From Nymphaea colorata (lineage: Eukaryota; Streptophyta; Magnoliopsida; Nymphaeales; Nymphaeaceae): a DNA stretch of 64,000 nucleotides. Shown one piece after another: positions 38,601-49,383 of this stretch. Made by a program: the position numbers and the translations under genes. The stretch is taken from NCBI RefSeq assembly GCF_008831285.2, contig NC_045141.1, positions 1,180,001-1,244,000 of the forward strand, given 5' to 3'. The notes under the pieces were generated by a model. It worked only from the letters and a program-made list of their open reading frames with translations, had not been told where the DNA came from and ran no database searches. How positions within the stretch are numbered: position 1 is the stretch's first letter; each line of letters begins with the position of its first letter.

Positions 38601-41600
38601 CACTGGAAACAAAGTGCATGAAAAAATTGTTCTGTTTTGGATGCTTGCTTGCTGCTAACTTCACTTACAATGGTGGTAAAGCAGTCCAAAAGATGGGTAT
38701 TACTAATAAATTACGTAACAAAAGCCTGTTCATTGTAGTGCTAGATAGATGTGTTTCAGAAATAGTTTCTTGTATAAATATGAAAAAATTAATTATTGTT
38801 ATCTCTAACCTATTTGGCAATTGAATAATCCGTTCGAACAAAGACAAATGATGCATGAAGTTGAAAGGAATCTTGTATTTAAATGCAAATAAGAATAAAG
38901 TCCGAAAGAAAACCAAGCATATTGATAAGTAGATTGAATCTTTAACAAGTCATAGGTTTCCTTGAAAACCCAGGTCGTTATTTAAGATGATTTGCTTCTT
39001 ATGTACCAGTGCTGCTGGAACGGTTCAAGCTACTTTACTCTAAACATGGCAGCCTGTAATCACAAACAGTGATGCTTCCACAAGATAAGATCCTACCACA
39101 AAAATTACCAGCATGGTTATAAAATGCCATTGACTTAGAAACAAAGGCATGCTGCCAGCAACCAAGGACAATGTCCACTGCTTTACTTTCGTGAACAATA
39201 TGCTCCAAACAAATATCTCCCTTTACATAATGTTGTGGCACCATATAGAAAAACAAATTTCTTTTGACATTTAATTTAACTTGTGTGTTTTTACTTGTTG
39301 GGCAGTTCCCTTTGAATTTAGAATTTTCCAGTAGACATACAAATTGAAGACCAGGCCCAACCTTGATAGTAGAAACACTTCAAGAGTTACACTCTTGAAG
39401 ATACCAGCCACTCCAAGAAGTCACACAAGGAGAAACCTCAAACTAGAGGTGAAAAGAACTTGTATTGAATCTCAAAGGATATACAACAACGAGGCCTAAA
39501 AGCCTACAACAGGTAAGGAACCCAAGTCCCATATTTATAGAAGAAAAAGAAAGAACAAAGGTTCAAGAAACTAGCTGTTGGGACTGCTTCCAACGGCTAG
39601 AAATCTAGCCATTGGGAGCAGCCCAACAGCTAGTTCTCCTAGCTGATCAAAACAGAAAAAGAAAGACAGAAAAATACAAAGAAAAATAAGAGAAAAATAA
39701 GAATAAAAAATAAAAAATAAAAACATAAAAACCTATGCATACATATATACATTTATATATACAAATCATACATCAAACTACTAAAAGTATTGAATGATGA
39801 ATTGGAAGCAGCTGAGTTTGAAATATAGTCTTTCCAAATCTTTTGGAAATTAGGGTGTGTAGGATACAAATCTTTACAATATTCCAATCCAAGATGCTGA
39901 ATAGACATAAGACGTAAGACAGCTGTTTTTTCTACTTAAAGCATCAGCTACTTTGTTGAGGATGCCAGACTGATGCTTGATAGGAAAAGTATCTTCCTAT
40001 AGGAAACTGACCCATTTGGCATGTCTGGCCCTGAGCTTCTTTTGGCTATTCAAAAGCTTTGAAGACTCATAATCTGCATATAAAACAAAGTCCTTTGAAA
40101 TTAGGTAGTGATGCTAATACCTTAGGGCTTAAATAACTACATGAAACTCAAGATTGTATGTAGAATATTGGTATTTGGCCTGAGCCAATTTCTCACTAAA
40201 GAAGGCAATGGGCCTGCTGTTTGATTCAGCACAATGCCAATACCTACATTGGAGGCATCCACTTCAGAAACTTGAAAAGTCAGGGAATGGTGAAATTACA
40301 GTGGAAATCTTTTCTTTGACTAGTTTAAAGGTCCTATGGGCTGCAAGGCTCCATGAAAAGCTGGCACCCTTAAGGCATTCCGTAATGGGCGTCATAATTG
40401 TGCTAAAATTCCTGAAGCGCCAATAGATGGAGGCCAACTCATGGAAACTCTTGATCTCTCCAAGCATCTTGGGGACTGGCCAATCCACTATTGCCTGGGC
40501 CTTTGAGGCATTTACTTTAACCCCTTCAGGAGAGACGGTGAAACCTAAAAAAACCAAATTAGTTAGGAAATCACATTCCTTAACATTTGGAAACAATTTT
40601 TCTTTTCTCAATATTTCAAAAACACGCTGCAAATGGGAAGATGGTTTGACACAGATTAACTATAAATGACAATATCATCAGAGTACACAATGACAAGCTT
40701 GCTTAGACATGGATGCAACAGCTGAGTCATAACATTCATGAACGTGCTTGGGCATTGGACAGCCCAAACGTCATAACCAGCCACTCATACAACCTGTCAC
40801 GCATCTTAAATGCTGCCTTCCATTTATTCTCATATCAAATCTGAGTCTGGTGATAGCTGCTTTTAAGATCAATTCTAAACACAGGCACCAGACAACATAT
40901 CAAGCATGTCATCGAGGCATGATATGGGAAAGTGGTATTTGACCGTGATGTGCTTTATAACCTGACTATCTATGCACATATGGTTGGACCCATCTTTCTT
41001 AGGTGTAAGTAGGGCATGAACTGCACAGGGGCTGACACTTTCACAAATGTAGCCCTTGCATAGTAACTCCCCTACCTACCTTTGCAACTTTGGATGATCT
41101 GCAGAGTTGATGTGGTATGCAGGTTGATTTGGCTGGCTAGCCCTGGAATAAAAACAAGGGCATGCTACGTCGTATGCTTGGGTCGTAAACTATCTGTAAG
41201 CTCATCAGGTAGGGCATCTTGAAACTCATCTAGCAAGGGAGCTACCTCTGCAGGGACATTAGACAGGTGGTTGATACAGGCTTGGCCACTAATGCATTGC
41301 AGTATCCCTCACCCCACACTTCTCAAAGAATTCCCTATAGATTAATCCAATAAGACCAGATGCCTTCTTAAATCAACACCCCCTTCACACACACACACAC
41401 CCCACCCCCCCCCCCCCCCCCCCCACCCCCCCCCCAAAAAAAAAAAATGCAGTCGCCCTGATAGGTAAATCAAGTTTTGTCAAAACCTGCAAAATCAGGT
41501 TTTAGCATAGTTTGGGTGTTATGCAAACCCTTGAACACCAATGCAAAAATGTATAAAAGTATGTCTATTAGGTTGGTCTTGTTAAAGTCAGCCTGAATTG

Positions 41601-42571
41601 GCGGATTCAAACCAAATTAGCTTTAAATTGATTTAATTTGGTTCCCAATCCATGGTGCCATGTTTCATGTTTTATTCATTTCTTATTGTTTTCTTTAATA
41701 TATTTGAATTATTTTCTTATTTTGAACTTCAAACTTACAGATATAATAATGATTTTTTGCCAATTCAGATATGGTTCTGAAGGCAGCCTGATTTGGCTCT
41801 TTGCTGAATCATTCTGTTGCACAATCTGATTTAGAATTTGGTTCTGATAACATTGATCTTTGTTGTCTGTACGTGCCCGTATCTGTTTGGAGTTATTTGT
41901 ACAAACTAAATTCTTTCTAAGTTAACTTAGCTGTTGGTGTTAGATGTAGCGATTATTTATTGCTATCTCCACTTGGGTGCAGATATATGTATGGTAACGC
42001 TACATGAATATGCAACAAAATCTAAAAAATACCAGAAAATAAGAGAAAACACATAGGATCAGGGAGTTTTAACATGGAAAAGCTAAGATTGATTTGGGGT
42101 GTTTTTTTTCTTCCATTGCAATGTTTGTCTGTACCTTATCTTCTTGGTCTTTAGACTTTTCTGTTCTTTATCTGCACTTTCTCAATTTCCTTGGAGTCAC
42201 TGGTTTGTTAAGTCCACTCAAAAGTTTACTCTCAAGCAGGCCTTGCTAAAACGTGTGGGATACACACCAGAGGTCAGTCATGGTGTGCTGATGGAAATGG
42301 CTGAGCACAAGAAAGACCTGGAGAAAAAGACAAGGCCCATCTTGGACACATTGCGCAGCTATCAAGACTTGCCTCCTGTAATCTTTTGGTCCCTTAATTG
42401 TTATTGTGATTGCTGTCTTGCTGCCAGCATGGTTAAAACATTCCTTTCCTTTTCTTTTGTCAGGACAAAGCCCTTGCTGCGTTGGCTATTGAGGATAAAA
42501 GGAGGCAATATTCAGCTGCAGAAAAATACCTCGAAGAAGTGCTTCAATCAGCTCTTAATCCTACAGAATGA
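35682..42571 (+). CDS. AUG1: AUGMIN subunit 1 (HAUS1 orthologue), six exons
   Basis: The product is a subunit of the eight-part augmin complex, which binds existing microtubules and recruits gamma-tubulin for branching nucleation in the spindle and phragmoplast. Exons by splice sites and protein continuity: 35682-35925, 37232-37364, 37447-37581, 38395-38518, 42240-42377, 42464-42571 (TGA), giving 293 codons; plant AUG1 is about 300. Recognisable stretches are [17 protein letters not shown] and [19 protein letters not shown] (exon 1), [18 protein letters not shown] (exon 2), [12 protein letters not shown] (exon 3), [15 protein letters not shown] (exon 4), KRVGYTP and [12 protein letters not shown] (exon 5) and [15 protein letters not shown] (exon 6). 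Much of it is heptad-rich, as expected of a coiled-coil subunit. Phases agree across every junction with no stop. Intron 2 is GC-AG (AG|GCAAGT). Introns are 1306, 82, 813, 3721 and 86 bp; intron 4 carries retroelement DNA. The start is the first ATG in the conserved frame. Identification is by remembered family similarity; exon 5 could begin three bases earlier. Confidence 0.93.
39531..39540 (-). promoter_or_regulatory. LTR TATA box, antisense to AUG1
   Basis: The minus strand reads CTATAAATAT, a good TATA box, inside the probable 3' LTR of the intron-4 Gypsy fragment. A promoter here would fire antisense to AUG1. Function is inferred from the motif and its position only. Confidence 0.35.
39569..39635. 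repeat. Imperfect hairpin in LTR
   Basis: AACTAGCTGTTGGG at 39569 pairs with CCCAACAGCTAGTT ending at 39635. The pairing continues inward with few mismatches (CTGCTTCC against GGGAGCAG, GGCTAGA against TAGCC) to a small loop. It lies on the upstream side of the minus-strand LTR TATA box. Confidence 0.7.
41387..41447. repeat. Low-complexity CA/C/A tract
   Basis: A CA dinucleotide run passes into a run of more than 20 C, a second C run, then 13 A. It lies in AUG1 intron 4 near the inferred upstream edge of the Gypsy fragment. Such tracts are often mis-sequenced, so its length is uncertain. Confidence 0.8.
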
Positions 42572-43077
42572 GCTTAAAGTTGGTCTCTAATTACCATTCA
42601 ATGGGTCTTGAATTTACCAGACCTTGATGTAGCCACCCTGGGAAATTTTCTTCAGGATTGTATTTTCCTTGAATAGGTGAATGAAGACTATTTCTAGCCA
42701 TCTGTGAACTATGTCTTCATCTTCTGAGGTTATGAGTGGCTGCTTTAAGTTGTTAGTTTCTAGTCTTTGCTTCTCATTATGGTGCCAATTTGTTAACATC
42801 AAATCCAGAAAGGCTAGCTGCACGATTGATTATTTTGTTGTATATTTGTTTTGTTTTGTGACCCTCTTTCTTGAGAGTCCGGTGGAATTCTATAAGATAA
42901 TACAAATGTCGGGGAGGAAAACAGGAAGGACTCGCTAACTTTCCGGATTTCGAGTCTGATATCGTGAATACATTTTTTCACATTTAGAGTACCAACTTTT
43001 TTCCAAGTTCTGCCTAAGAGTTCTATACCATTTAACAATTCACAGATGGCTTATATGATGAAAGTTTTTGAAGTAGT
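42572..43077 (+). other. AUG1 3' flank, probable 3' UTR
   Basis: This is the 506 bp between the AUG1 stop and the hAT target duplication. It is AT-rich and has no convincing ORF. It presumably holds the AUG1 3' UTR; no poly(A) signal was chosen with confidence. Confidence 0.4.
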
Positions 43078-43085
43078 ATGGGATG

Positions 43086-46000
43086 CAATGTTATCACTGC
43101 TGTATCGGTCAGGTTGACTTATACATTGTATCGTAACGTATCGTAAAATTATTTTTTTAATTTATAAATAATATTAAAAAATTATAAAAAATAAAAAAAA
43201 TCAGAAAAATTTTTGAAAAAACTAGTAAAAGTCAGAAAAATTTAAGAAAAATGTATTTAAAGGAACATTCATCATTCATGTACATGAAGTATGCATATTA
43301 ACAACACATTTTAAAATAAGAAATCAAACATTCAAAAATCAAAATAACATACTAAGCGGCCTAAGAGTATTCAATTACATCACAATTCATAAGTTCAGAA
43401 GTCAAAACTCAAAACATATTGACATAGTTTTCAAAACTCAAAACAAAAAGCTTCATCAATCGTCATCTGCATCATCATCTTCATTTTCTTCATTAAGTGC
43501 TTCTTTTATCTCCTTTGTTGCAAATGGAATGTCACCAACATTCCATTACTCCCCCCTCAGCCTCTCCTTCAATAATCTCTGTTGTTTCTAACGTTCAAAA
43601 AATCAAGATCGTCCTCATCAAGTATTACAGATGGTTCTTCTTCAACCCAAGAATCTAATATATCAAAATGGTCAATGAAGATATGATCATATTGAGTGTG
43701 ATGCTTCCTCGTAGATGTTGTTTCTAGTTGCCTAACAAGAGAAAATTTTAACAAATTGTTAGAAATTAAAATATATATTAGAATTTGCTATTTTGTATAA
43801 CAAAATACAAATGTTTACCTTTGTCTCAACTTCATATTATAACGAACATAAACAAGGTCATTCAACTTTTTATGTTCTAGCCTATTCCCCTTCTTACTAT
43901 GGATGTGTTGAAATACACTCCAATTTCTTTCACATCCAATTGCACTACATGTTTGGCTGAAGATTCTAATTGCAAGCTTCTTTAATTCTGGGCAATCAAG
44001 CCCAAACCTTTCCCACTACAAATCTAATAACAGATGAAAAGTAACAATGAGATAGAATAAATATGTGAGAACGTAGAATAGAAGCTAAACAACAAAATGT
44101 ATAAAGTCTCTTTTTCTAATACCTGGACGCATAGTTGTCCTGCATCGAACTGCTGTGTCTCTCACCATGGTACCAGAAGCCGTATCATATTTGTTGATCG
44201 ACATATGGATAGCGTCTTGTTCTTTACTATCACTTACTAATACGTCAATACAATCCAACATGCCATACTCGACCTCTCTGTCCTTCTTAAAAGTGGGAAG
44301 ATATCTAATTGCAGAATTTATGTAGTAGGCTGCTGCATGAAGTGAGCGATGAAGTTGTCTAGACCACCTTTCATCTATAATCTTCCATATAGGCATGTAC
44401 AACTTTTTTTTTTCCCTTCATATTATCTCTAATGGCCTTCTTGGCTCTGTCCATAGACTCATATAGATATCCAATAGAAGGTCTATCTTCACTATCAACT
44501 AATCTGAGGACTTTCACTAGAGGTACACAAATCTTCAATAACTGCATACATGATTCCCAAAAGTCAGCATCGAAGATGGTATCTACAACTGTCGTAGCCT
44601 TTCTTTTATAGGCATGTGGATATGCAGCCCAATTATCACTTGAAAACATTTGTCTGAGAGGGGTTTTTTGCTTGACTATACCCTGCACAGTCAAAACATT
44701 TGTAGCAAACCGTGTTTGTGCAGGTCGAATCAATTCAGCCCATTTGTGAATTTCCTCATCAAATTCAAGACATAAGCATGATTATAAATAAACTTCGTGA
44801 TTTCTTGGCATCTATGAACTGTCAACTTCATATCATCTCTTTCACCTAGATCCTGAATCATAAGATTTACACAATGAGAAACACATGGACTCCAATAAAA
44901 TGTCTCATATCGTGCTGCTAACATTTCACCTGCAGCTTTATAATTTGCTACATTATCAGTGATAAATTACACAACATTTTCAGGCCCAACTTCTTGTATA
45001 ACTTTATCAAAAACCCAAACAAAACATCAGCAGTCTTAGGAGTATCAAACAAATCAACAGATTTTAAGAACATAGTATCAAGGGGGCAATATACAAGAAA
45101 GTTTACCAATGTTCTGTTCTTGATGTTTGTCCACCCATCTGCCATTACACTGCATCCTGTAGCTTTCCAACTCAATTTTAGTTCATCACAATATGTCTTG
45201 ACATCTCTAACTACATTGTTGAGAATTTTACCTCGCAATTTATGAAAAGATGGCATTTTATACCCTCGGCCTACACTAGCAATTGCATCTGCTATAGGCT
45301 GAAAATGATAAGGGTTTGATGCATTGAAGGGAATGGATGCATCATAGAACCACCTTCATATGGTTTCATCTGCTGCTTCAACAATATCTTTTGATTGCAT
45401 GGCTATACGAATCTCAGGCTGAGCACCAGCAGCAGTATAATTGGGAAAAAAAATTTTGATCGAACCAGACATATTACTCGACCTCATAGTAGGTACTCTA
45501 CCACCACCAGTACGAACATGACTCCTACCATGTCCTTGTGAAACTGAACTTGCACTTGCACCTCTTCTTTTTCTGGTTGCAGTTGCAAAAGAACCACCTC
45601 CATGCATGATGTCTTTCCCTTTATCTGTTTCCAAACTGACACCAACATCTTCTTCTTCAAGGTCAACATCTTCACCTTCACTTTCTTCCTCTTCATGTGG
45701 GTCCCCATATCCTGCCTCTGCATCTTGCATTTTCTTTTCAATCTTATTTGCTTTCACTGCATTAAGAAGCTTCATACACTGGTGCTTTACATACGCTGGC
45801 AATGAGTTCTCTTGGGAGCCAATGCAAGCAGCCACATCGTTGTGTGTACCAGCTGTATGGTTTTTAAGCGAGAGATCCCGCCTGAGATGATTTGCTTAGA
45901 ATAATTGCACTTAACTCTTAACCTATCTTTGGGATTCACCCTTGTACACCATTGCCATGCAGGATCCGACATTATATCTTCACAAAACAAGTAAAAACAT

Positions 46001-46383
46001 GCAAATAAATGTACGAAATAAGAGAAATAAATGATTCAATGGAAAAAATGAGTTATTTCTTACCTTCTTGGTGTTAGAAACCAAAAAACTCTCTTCCTCC
46101 AAGCTTCCCACTGTCTTGAGGCTTCCCACAACGAGAAATAAAGCTTCTTCACCGGCAAATCTTGATGCAACTCTCCCTCCCACGTCTCTTGCAATGTTTA
46201 GAAAGAAGAGAAGAGAGAGAGGAGCGTCGGTTTTAAAAAAAAATATGCAAAGAAGGGGCCGTCCGGCCCATTTTTAGTTTTGATCTCGTATCGTACGATA
46301 AGGGGGTGTATCGCAAATTTATGGCGTAACGTATCGTTCATCTTGATACATACGATATGTATCGTACGATACAGATAACATTG
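43086..46383 (-). mobile_element. hAT DNA transposon, complete ends, mutated
   Basis: A 3298-bp element with perfect 10-bp terminal inverted repeats CAATGTTATC (43086-43095) and GATAACATTG (46374-46383). It is flanked by a perfect 8-bp target duplication ATGGGATG (43078-43085 and 46384-46391), the length typical of hAT. Subterminal regions are crowded with TATCGTA-type motifs in both orientations, as expected for transposase binding sites. It encodes a degraded minus-strand transposase. Its ends and the GGGGGTGTATCG subterminal motif are shared with the 315-bp MITE at 15007-15321. It inserted about 0.5 kb downstream of AUG1. Confidence 0.93.
43569..45990 (-). pseudogene. hAT transposase (BED, DUF659-type, dimerisation), broken
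   Basis: Domains in minus-strand order: BED-type zinc finger around 45970-45840 (KDRLRVKCNYSKQ; the second cysteine of the usual CxxC is serine); an acidic linker; a DUF659-like segment at 45256-44948 (KATGCSVMADGWTNIKNRT); the catalytic core near 44924-44730 (YETFYWSPCVSHCVNLMI) and 44733-44371 (RPAQTRFATNVL); and the C-terminal dimerisation region near 44020-43820 (CERNWSVFQHIHSKK). Plausible introns lie at 44024-44122 and 43732-43818. Damage includes a frameshift in the BED finger, an in-frame TGA at about 45356, a TAA in place of a Gln codon near 44970, frameshifts near 44735 and 44400, and a TAG before WERFG. Not functional as it stands. Confidence 0.9.
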
Positions 46384-46391
46384 ATGGGATG

Positions 46392-47605
46392 CATTAGTGA
46401 CATCTTATGTCAAAATAACACATTAGCAAGATCTGTTATGGAGATATCTTTATCTTTCTTGCCACGTTAACGTGATCAATAGGAATTAGGAGGTACTTAT
46501 GGGTGTGCATATTGGAGAGTCTGGTTTTCATTACTCTCTCTCTATCTATCTACACACACAAACACACACACCAAACTTGTTATAGGCCCTTGATTTCATA
46601 GAGAGTAGACAATGGAGATGAAGTTGTAAATATAGAAGTTTAGTTGTTTTAAGAGTGAATACCCCTGAAACAAGATGAAGGGTTTTATTTAAGGAGGTTT
46701 ATTTGTTTTTCTCCTCTCTTTTTTGCTCTCTCTTCTTTTGAAAGGCATTTTGGACTTTTAAAGAAATTGATATTTACAACTTTATCTCCATCATCTAATC
46801 TCATTGGAATTGACAACATAGATGATTGCAATTAATATCTGGTATATGGAGGTCTGGTAGGTACTTCGGTTTCATTGTGTCAAAAACAAAAGTCACACGC
46901 ACATATATATATATATATATATATATAGTGCTATTAAAAGTACATACCTCCAGGCAAGGCATTGTATTGAGGCGCATATGGCCTGAGGCATCGGTGAAGT
47001 GCATGCCTCCCATGATCTGTTCATCATGCGTGAGGCCTATGCCTCAGTCACATTCTTCTCTTTTGTTTATTTAGAGGAATAAATATAAAGTGACACCTCT
47101 CAGTTTTTATTAGAAAAATAAACATGAAGTGATACACATTTCTTGTGTTCTTGGACTTTTTCTACATCGAAAGCTTCTCTCCCCCTCTCCTATGAAGATT
47201 CCAAGCTTCCAAGTCACTCCTGGACAGAGTCTCTCTCTCGCTCAGATACTGTCCTCTCTCTCTTACACACACACACACAGAGTGTATATGTGTCTCTGAT
47301 GGTGGAGGGTTGCATGATGGCATCCCCTCTCTCTCGTTTGTCCATGGAAGCCTCTTTCACAGGGTGTCTGGCTTATACACAGCGAGAGAGAAAGAAAATT
47401 GTCATTGCAGCCCCTTTGCCCCATGGACACTACCTATCCAAGGGTGAATGGTCCATAGCTTCTATATGTAGTCATGCAAAAGGAACTTGTTTCTAATAGT
47501 TGCAAGTTGAGGACAATGGGAAACCATCTCTCTTCATTTGACAGCATTTTACAAGCCAATATGAACCTTTTCTTGATATGCTAAATGTCTCACTTCGCCT
47601 CATTG

Positions 47606-47677
<72 letters not shown>

Positions 47678-47975
47678 TTTATCACTCTAAACACCGATTG
47701 AGAGTTTTTGCCCAGCTCGTGTGGGCAATCCACACGGACAGCCCACAAACATTAAAAGAAAATGCTCGAGCGCTGGAGGAAAGGGGAGGCGACACTTCCT
47801 TCCCCATTAGCGAGAAGAGGGAAGCATCACCCCCTCGCCGCTGAGGCCAAGGTGGTGGCCAATGGACCTACCAGTGACGGCAAGGTGGCAGACTACCGGG
47901 TGGTGAGGGGATGATACCATCAATAGCTTTTTTTTATTGATTTTTACCAGAAATGGAGGCAGGGAAGAAGGTCTT
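46392..47975. other. No gene recognised; microsatellites
   Basis: Holds TA arrays and short CA and CT runs (about 46550-46570, 47225-47285). The 117-codon frame at 47143-47496 is low-complexity Ser/Thr/His-rich and unconvincing. Confidence 0.45.
47611..47673. repeat. (TA)n microsatellite
   Basis: An uninterrupted AT array of about 63 bp. Other arrays lie at 46903-46927, 50751-50797, 51148-51214 and 56261-56303. Short Tyr-Ile frames crossing these arrays are artefacts. Confidence 0.95.
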
Positions 47976-48394
47976 TCTGTCATGGGCTGACTCCTTCAGC
48001 TCGTGCGGCACGGCAAGAACCTAATTGCCGTCAGCCTTCAAACCACCGAAAGGGGCGAAAGGTTGTTTTAGAAAACAAGTGCATAAAGAAAGCTTTTGTG
48101 AATAAAGAAATCTCGCAATGTATTCAACTTGAAAAACTTGTACATCACGAGAGAATGTAAGAAAGGAGAATGATCTCAACTTGCTTACATAGGATGGCCG
48201 AAACCGCTTACAGGATTCTCATGCCGACCACCCAAAACAAAGAATCCCAAGACATGACACTTAAACCAGTGGGAGGGTAATCCCTTACAAGTAAACAAGC
48301 ATAAGCAATGACTCAACATAAGCAAATAAGTACATTGCAAAACGAAGCAAAGGACTGTACAAACTCTTAGACACAGAGGAATAGGCTCCCCCCT

Positions 48395-48679
48395 TCAAAT
48401 CAAGCGCCCATCCTCGGCGCCAGCGGCTTCATGATAGGCAGGTAGCGCTGCTTCATACGGAATGCATACTCTCAGGTTGGGTTTTGTTCGCCTATCCACT
48501 TCACTTGGTACTTTTTCAACTCGCCTAGATAGATTATTTTGTGCCGAAGAAAGTCTTCCATCTATCGGCCTGCCGTTCACTTGGTGGGTGGGGCTCGTTG
48601 CATGATAAAGCTTCATGAGGACTTGATCACCCACTCGAAATTCCATTGGGCTTCGATTCCGATTTGCAAATTTCTTCAT
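48395..48679 (-). pseudogene. Gypsy pol tail remnant
   Basis: Opens with MKKFANRNRSPMEFRVGDQV, the conserved segment that follows integrase in Ty3/Gypsy. It then departs from the usual pattern, with internal deletion, and reads to a stop near the purine tract. It is separated from the integrase frame by a short stop-containing gap. Confidence 0.75.
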
Positions 48680-48711
48680 CTTTTTTGCAGCCTTATGTAA
48701 GAATACCTAAG

Positions 48712-49383
48712 TCATCTCTGTCTATTCATGCCAATCACGAACCAATTGGTAGGCCAAAGTAGGTCATCCTTTTCTTGGGCTGCAAGGGTATGAGGCATCA
48801 ACGGTTGCTGTCCAGTAGCTATCTTAAATAGACTATGTTTAGAAGACTTGCTCTTCTGTAAATTGTAGCAAAATTGAGCTACATCCAACAATTTCACCCA
48901 AATCTTTTGATTCACGCTGACATAGTGTCGAAGGTATTGTTCCAACAATCTGTTGATTCGTTCAGTTTGGCCATCAGTTTGCGGTTGGAAACTTGTTGAG
49001 AATAATAAATCTAAACCCAGCAAACAAAATACTTCGCGCCAAAACTTCCTTGTGAAGCGGGCGTCATGGTCACTTACAATGCTTTTCGGCACACCCAAGT
49101 GCTTGACTATATGCTTCACAAATAACTCTGTCGTCTTCTCTACGGGACATTCCTTAGAGGCTTGAATGAAGGTGGCATATTTTGAAAATCTATCCACAAC
49201 CACAAGGATGGAGCTGAAGCCGTCAACTTTGGGTAAGCTGACGATGAAGTCCATGGAGAGGCATTCCCATGAACGTTCTGGAATAGGAAGAGGCTCCAGA
49301 AGGCCGACAGTCTTTTGATTCGTTCTCTTGTCCTGTTGGCAAATAAGGCAAGTCTTCACATAGGCCTCAACATCATCATGCAT
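48712..49383 (-). CDS. Gypsy integrase fragment, open frame
   Basis: The 223-codon frame starts just after a Trp-to-stop change (GYY-stop-PQM) in the zinc-binding domain and includes its CxxC (KTCLICQQDK). The catalytic triad is complete: D45 (LSMDFIVSLP), D105 (SIVSDHDARF) and E141 (TDGQTERINR), with 35 residues between the last two, as expected for DD35E. It inserts retroelement cDNA in intact elements. Here it is a fragment without its own start context, so it is unlikely to be expressed as a working enzyme. Confidence 0.85.
   Translation of the reverse strand: MHDDVEAYVKTCLICQQDKRTNQKTVGLLEPLPIPERSWECLSMDFIVSLPKVDGFSSILVVVDRFSKYATFIQASKECPVEKTTELFVKHIVKHLGVPKSIVSDHDARFTRKFWREVFCLLGLDLLFSTSFQPQTDGQTERINRLLEQYLRHYVSVNQKIWVKLLDVAQFCYNLQKSKSSKHSLFKIATGQQPLMPHTLAAQEKDDLLWPTNWFVIGMNRQR

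Larger units (their letters stand above)
39330..41400 (-). mobile_element. Ty3/Gypsy fragment inside AUG1 intron 4
   Basis: Read on the minus strand, 40632-40264 gives a reverse-transcriptase C-terminal to connection segment ([19 protein letters not shown], then [12 protein letters not shown]). It is followed by an RNase H remnant around 40260-39900 ([18 protein letters not shown]-like residues) in shifted frames. Reverse-transcriptase palm residues before it, near 40660-40760, include a degraded VIVYSDD box. No integrase is visible between RNase H and the probable LTR, so part of pol is deleted. The probable LTR (about 39330-39790) has a minus-strand TATAAATAT at 39531-39540. It resembles the plus-strand element at 14.3-18.95 kb. 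Outer edges are approximate; no target duplication was found. Confidence 0.75.
38519..42239 (+). other. AUG1 intron 4, retroelement-loaded
   Basis: At 3721 bp this is by far the longest AUG1 intron. The donor follows an AAG lysine codon (AAG|GTAAAT). The acceptor is AAGCAG|GCC, a tandem NAGNAG site. About 39.3-41.4 kb is an antisense Ty3/Gypsy fragment with reverse transcriptase, RNase H and a probable LTR. A low-complexity CA/C/A tract lies at 41387-41447. The rest shows nothing recognisable. Confidence 0.85.

Noticed and set aside
41846-41855. GATAACATTG, identical to the hAT right end
   Set aside because: No partner end, no TATCGTA motifs and no target duplication nearby; a chance 10-bp match.
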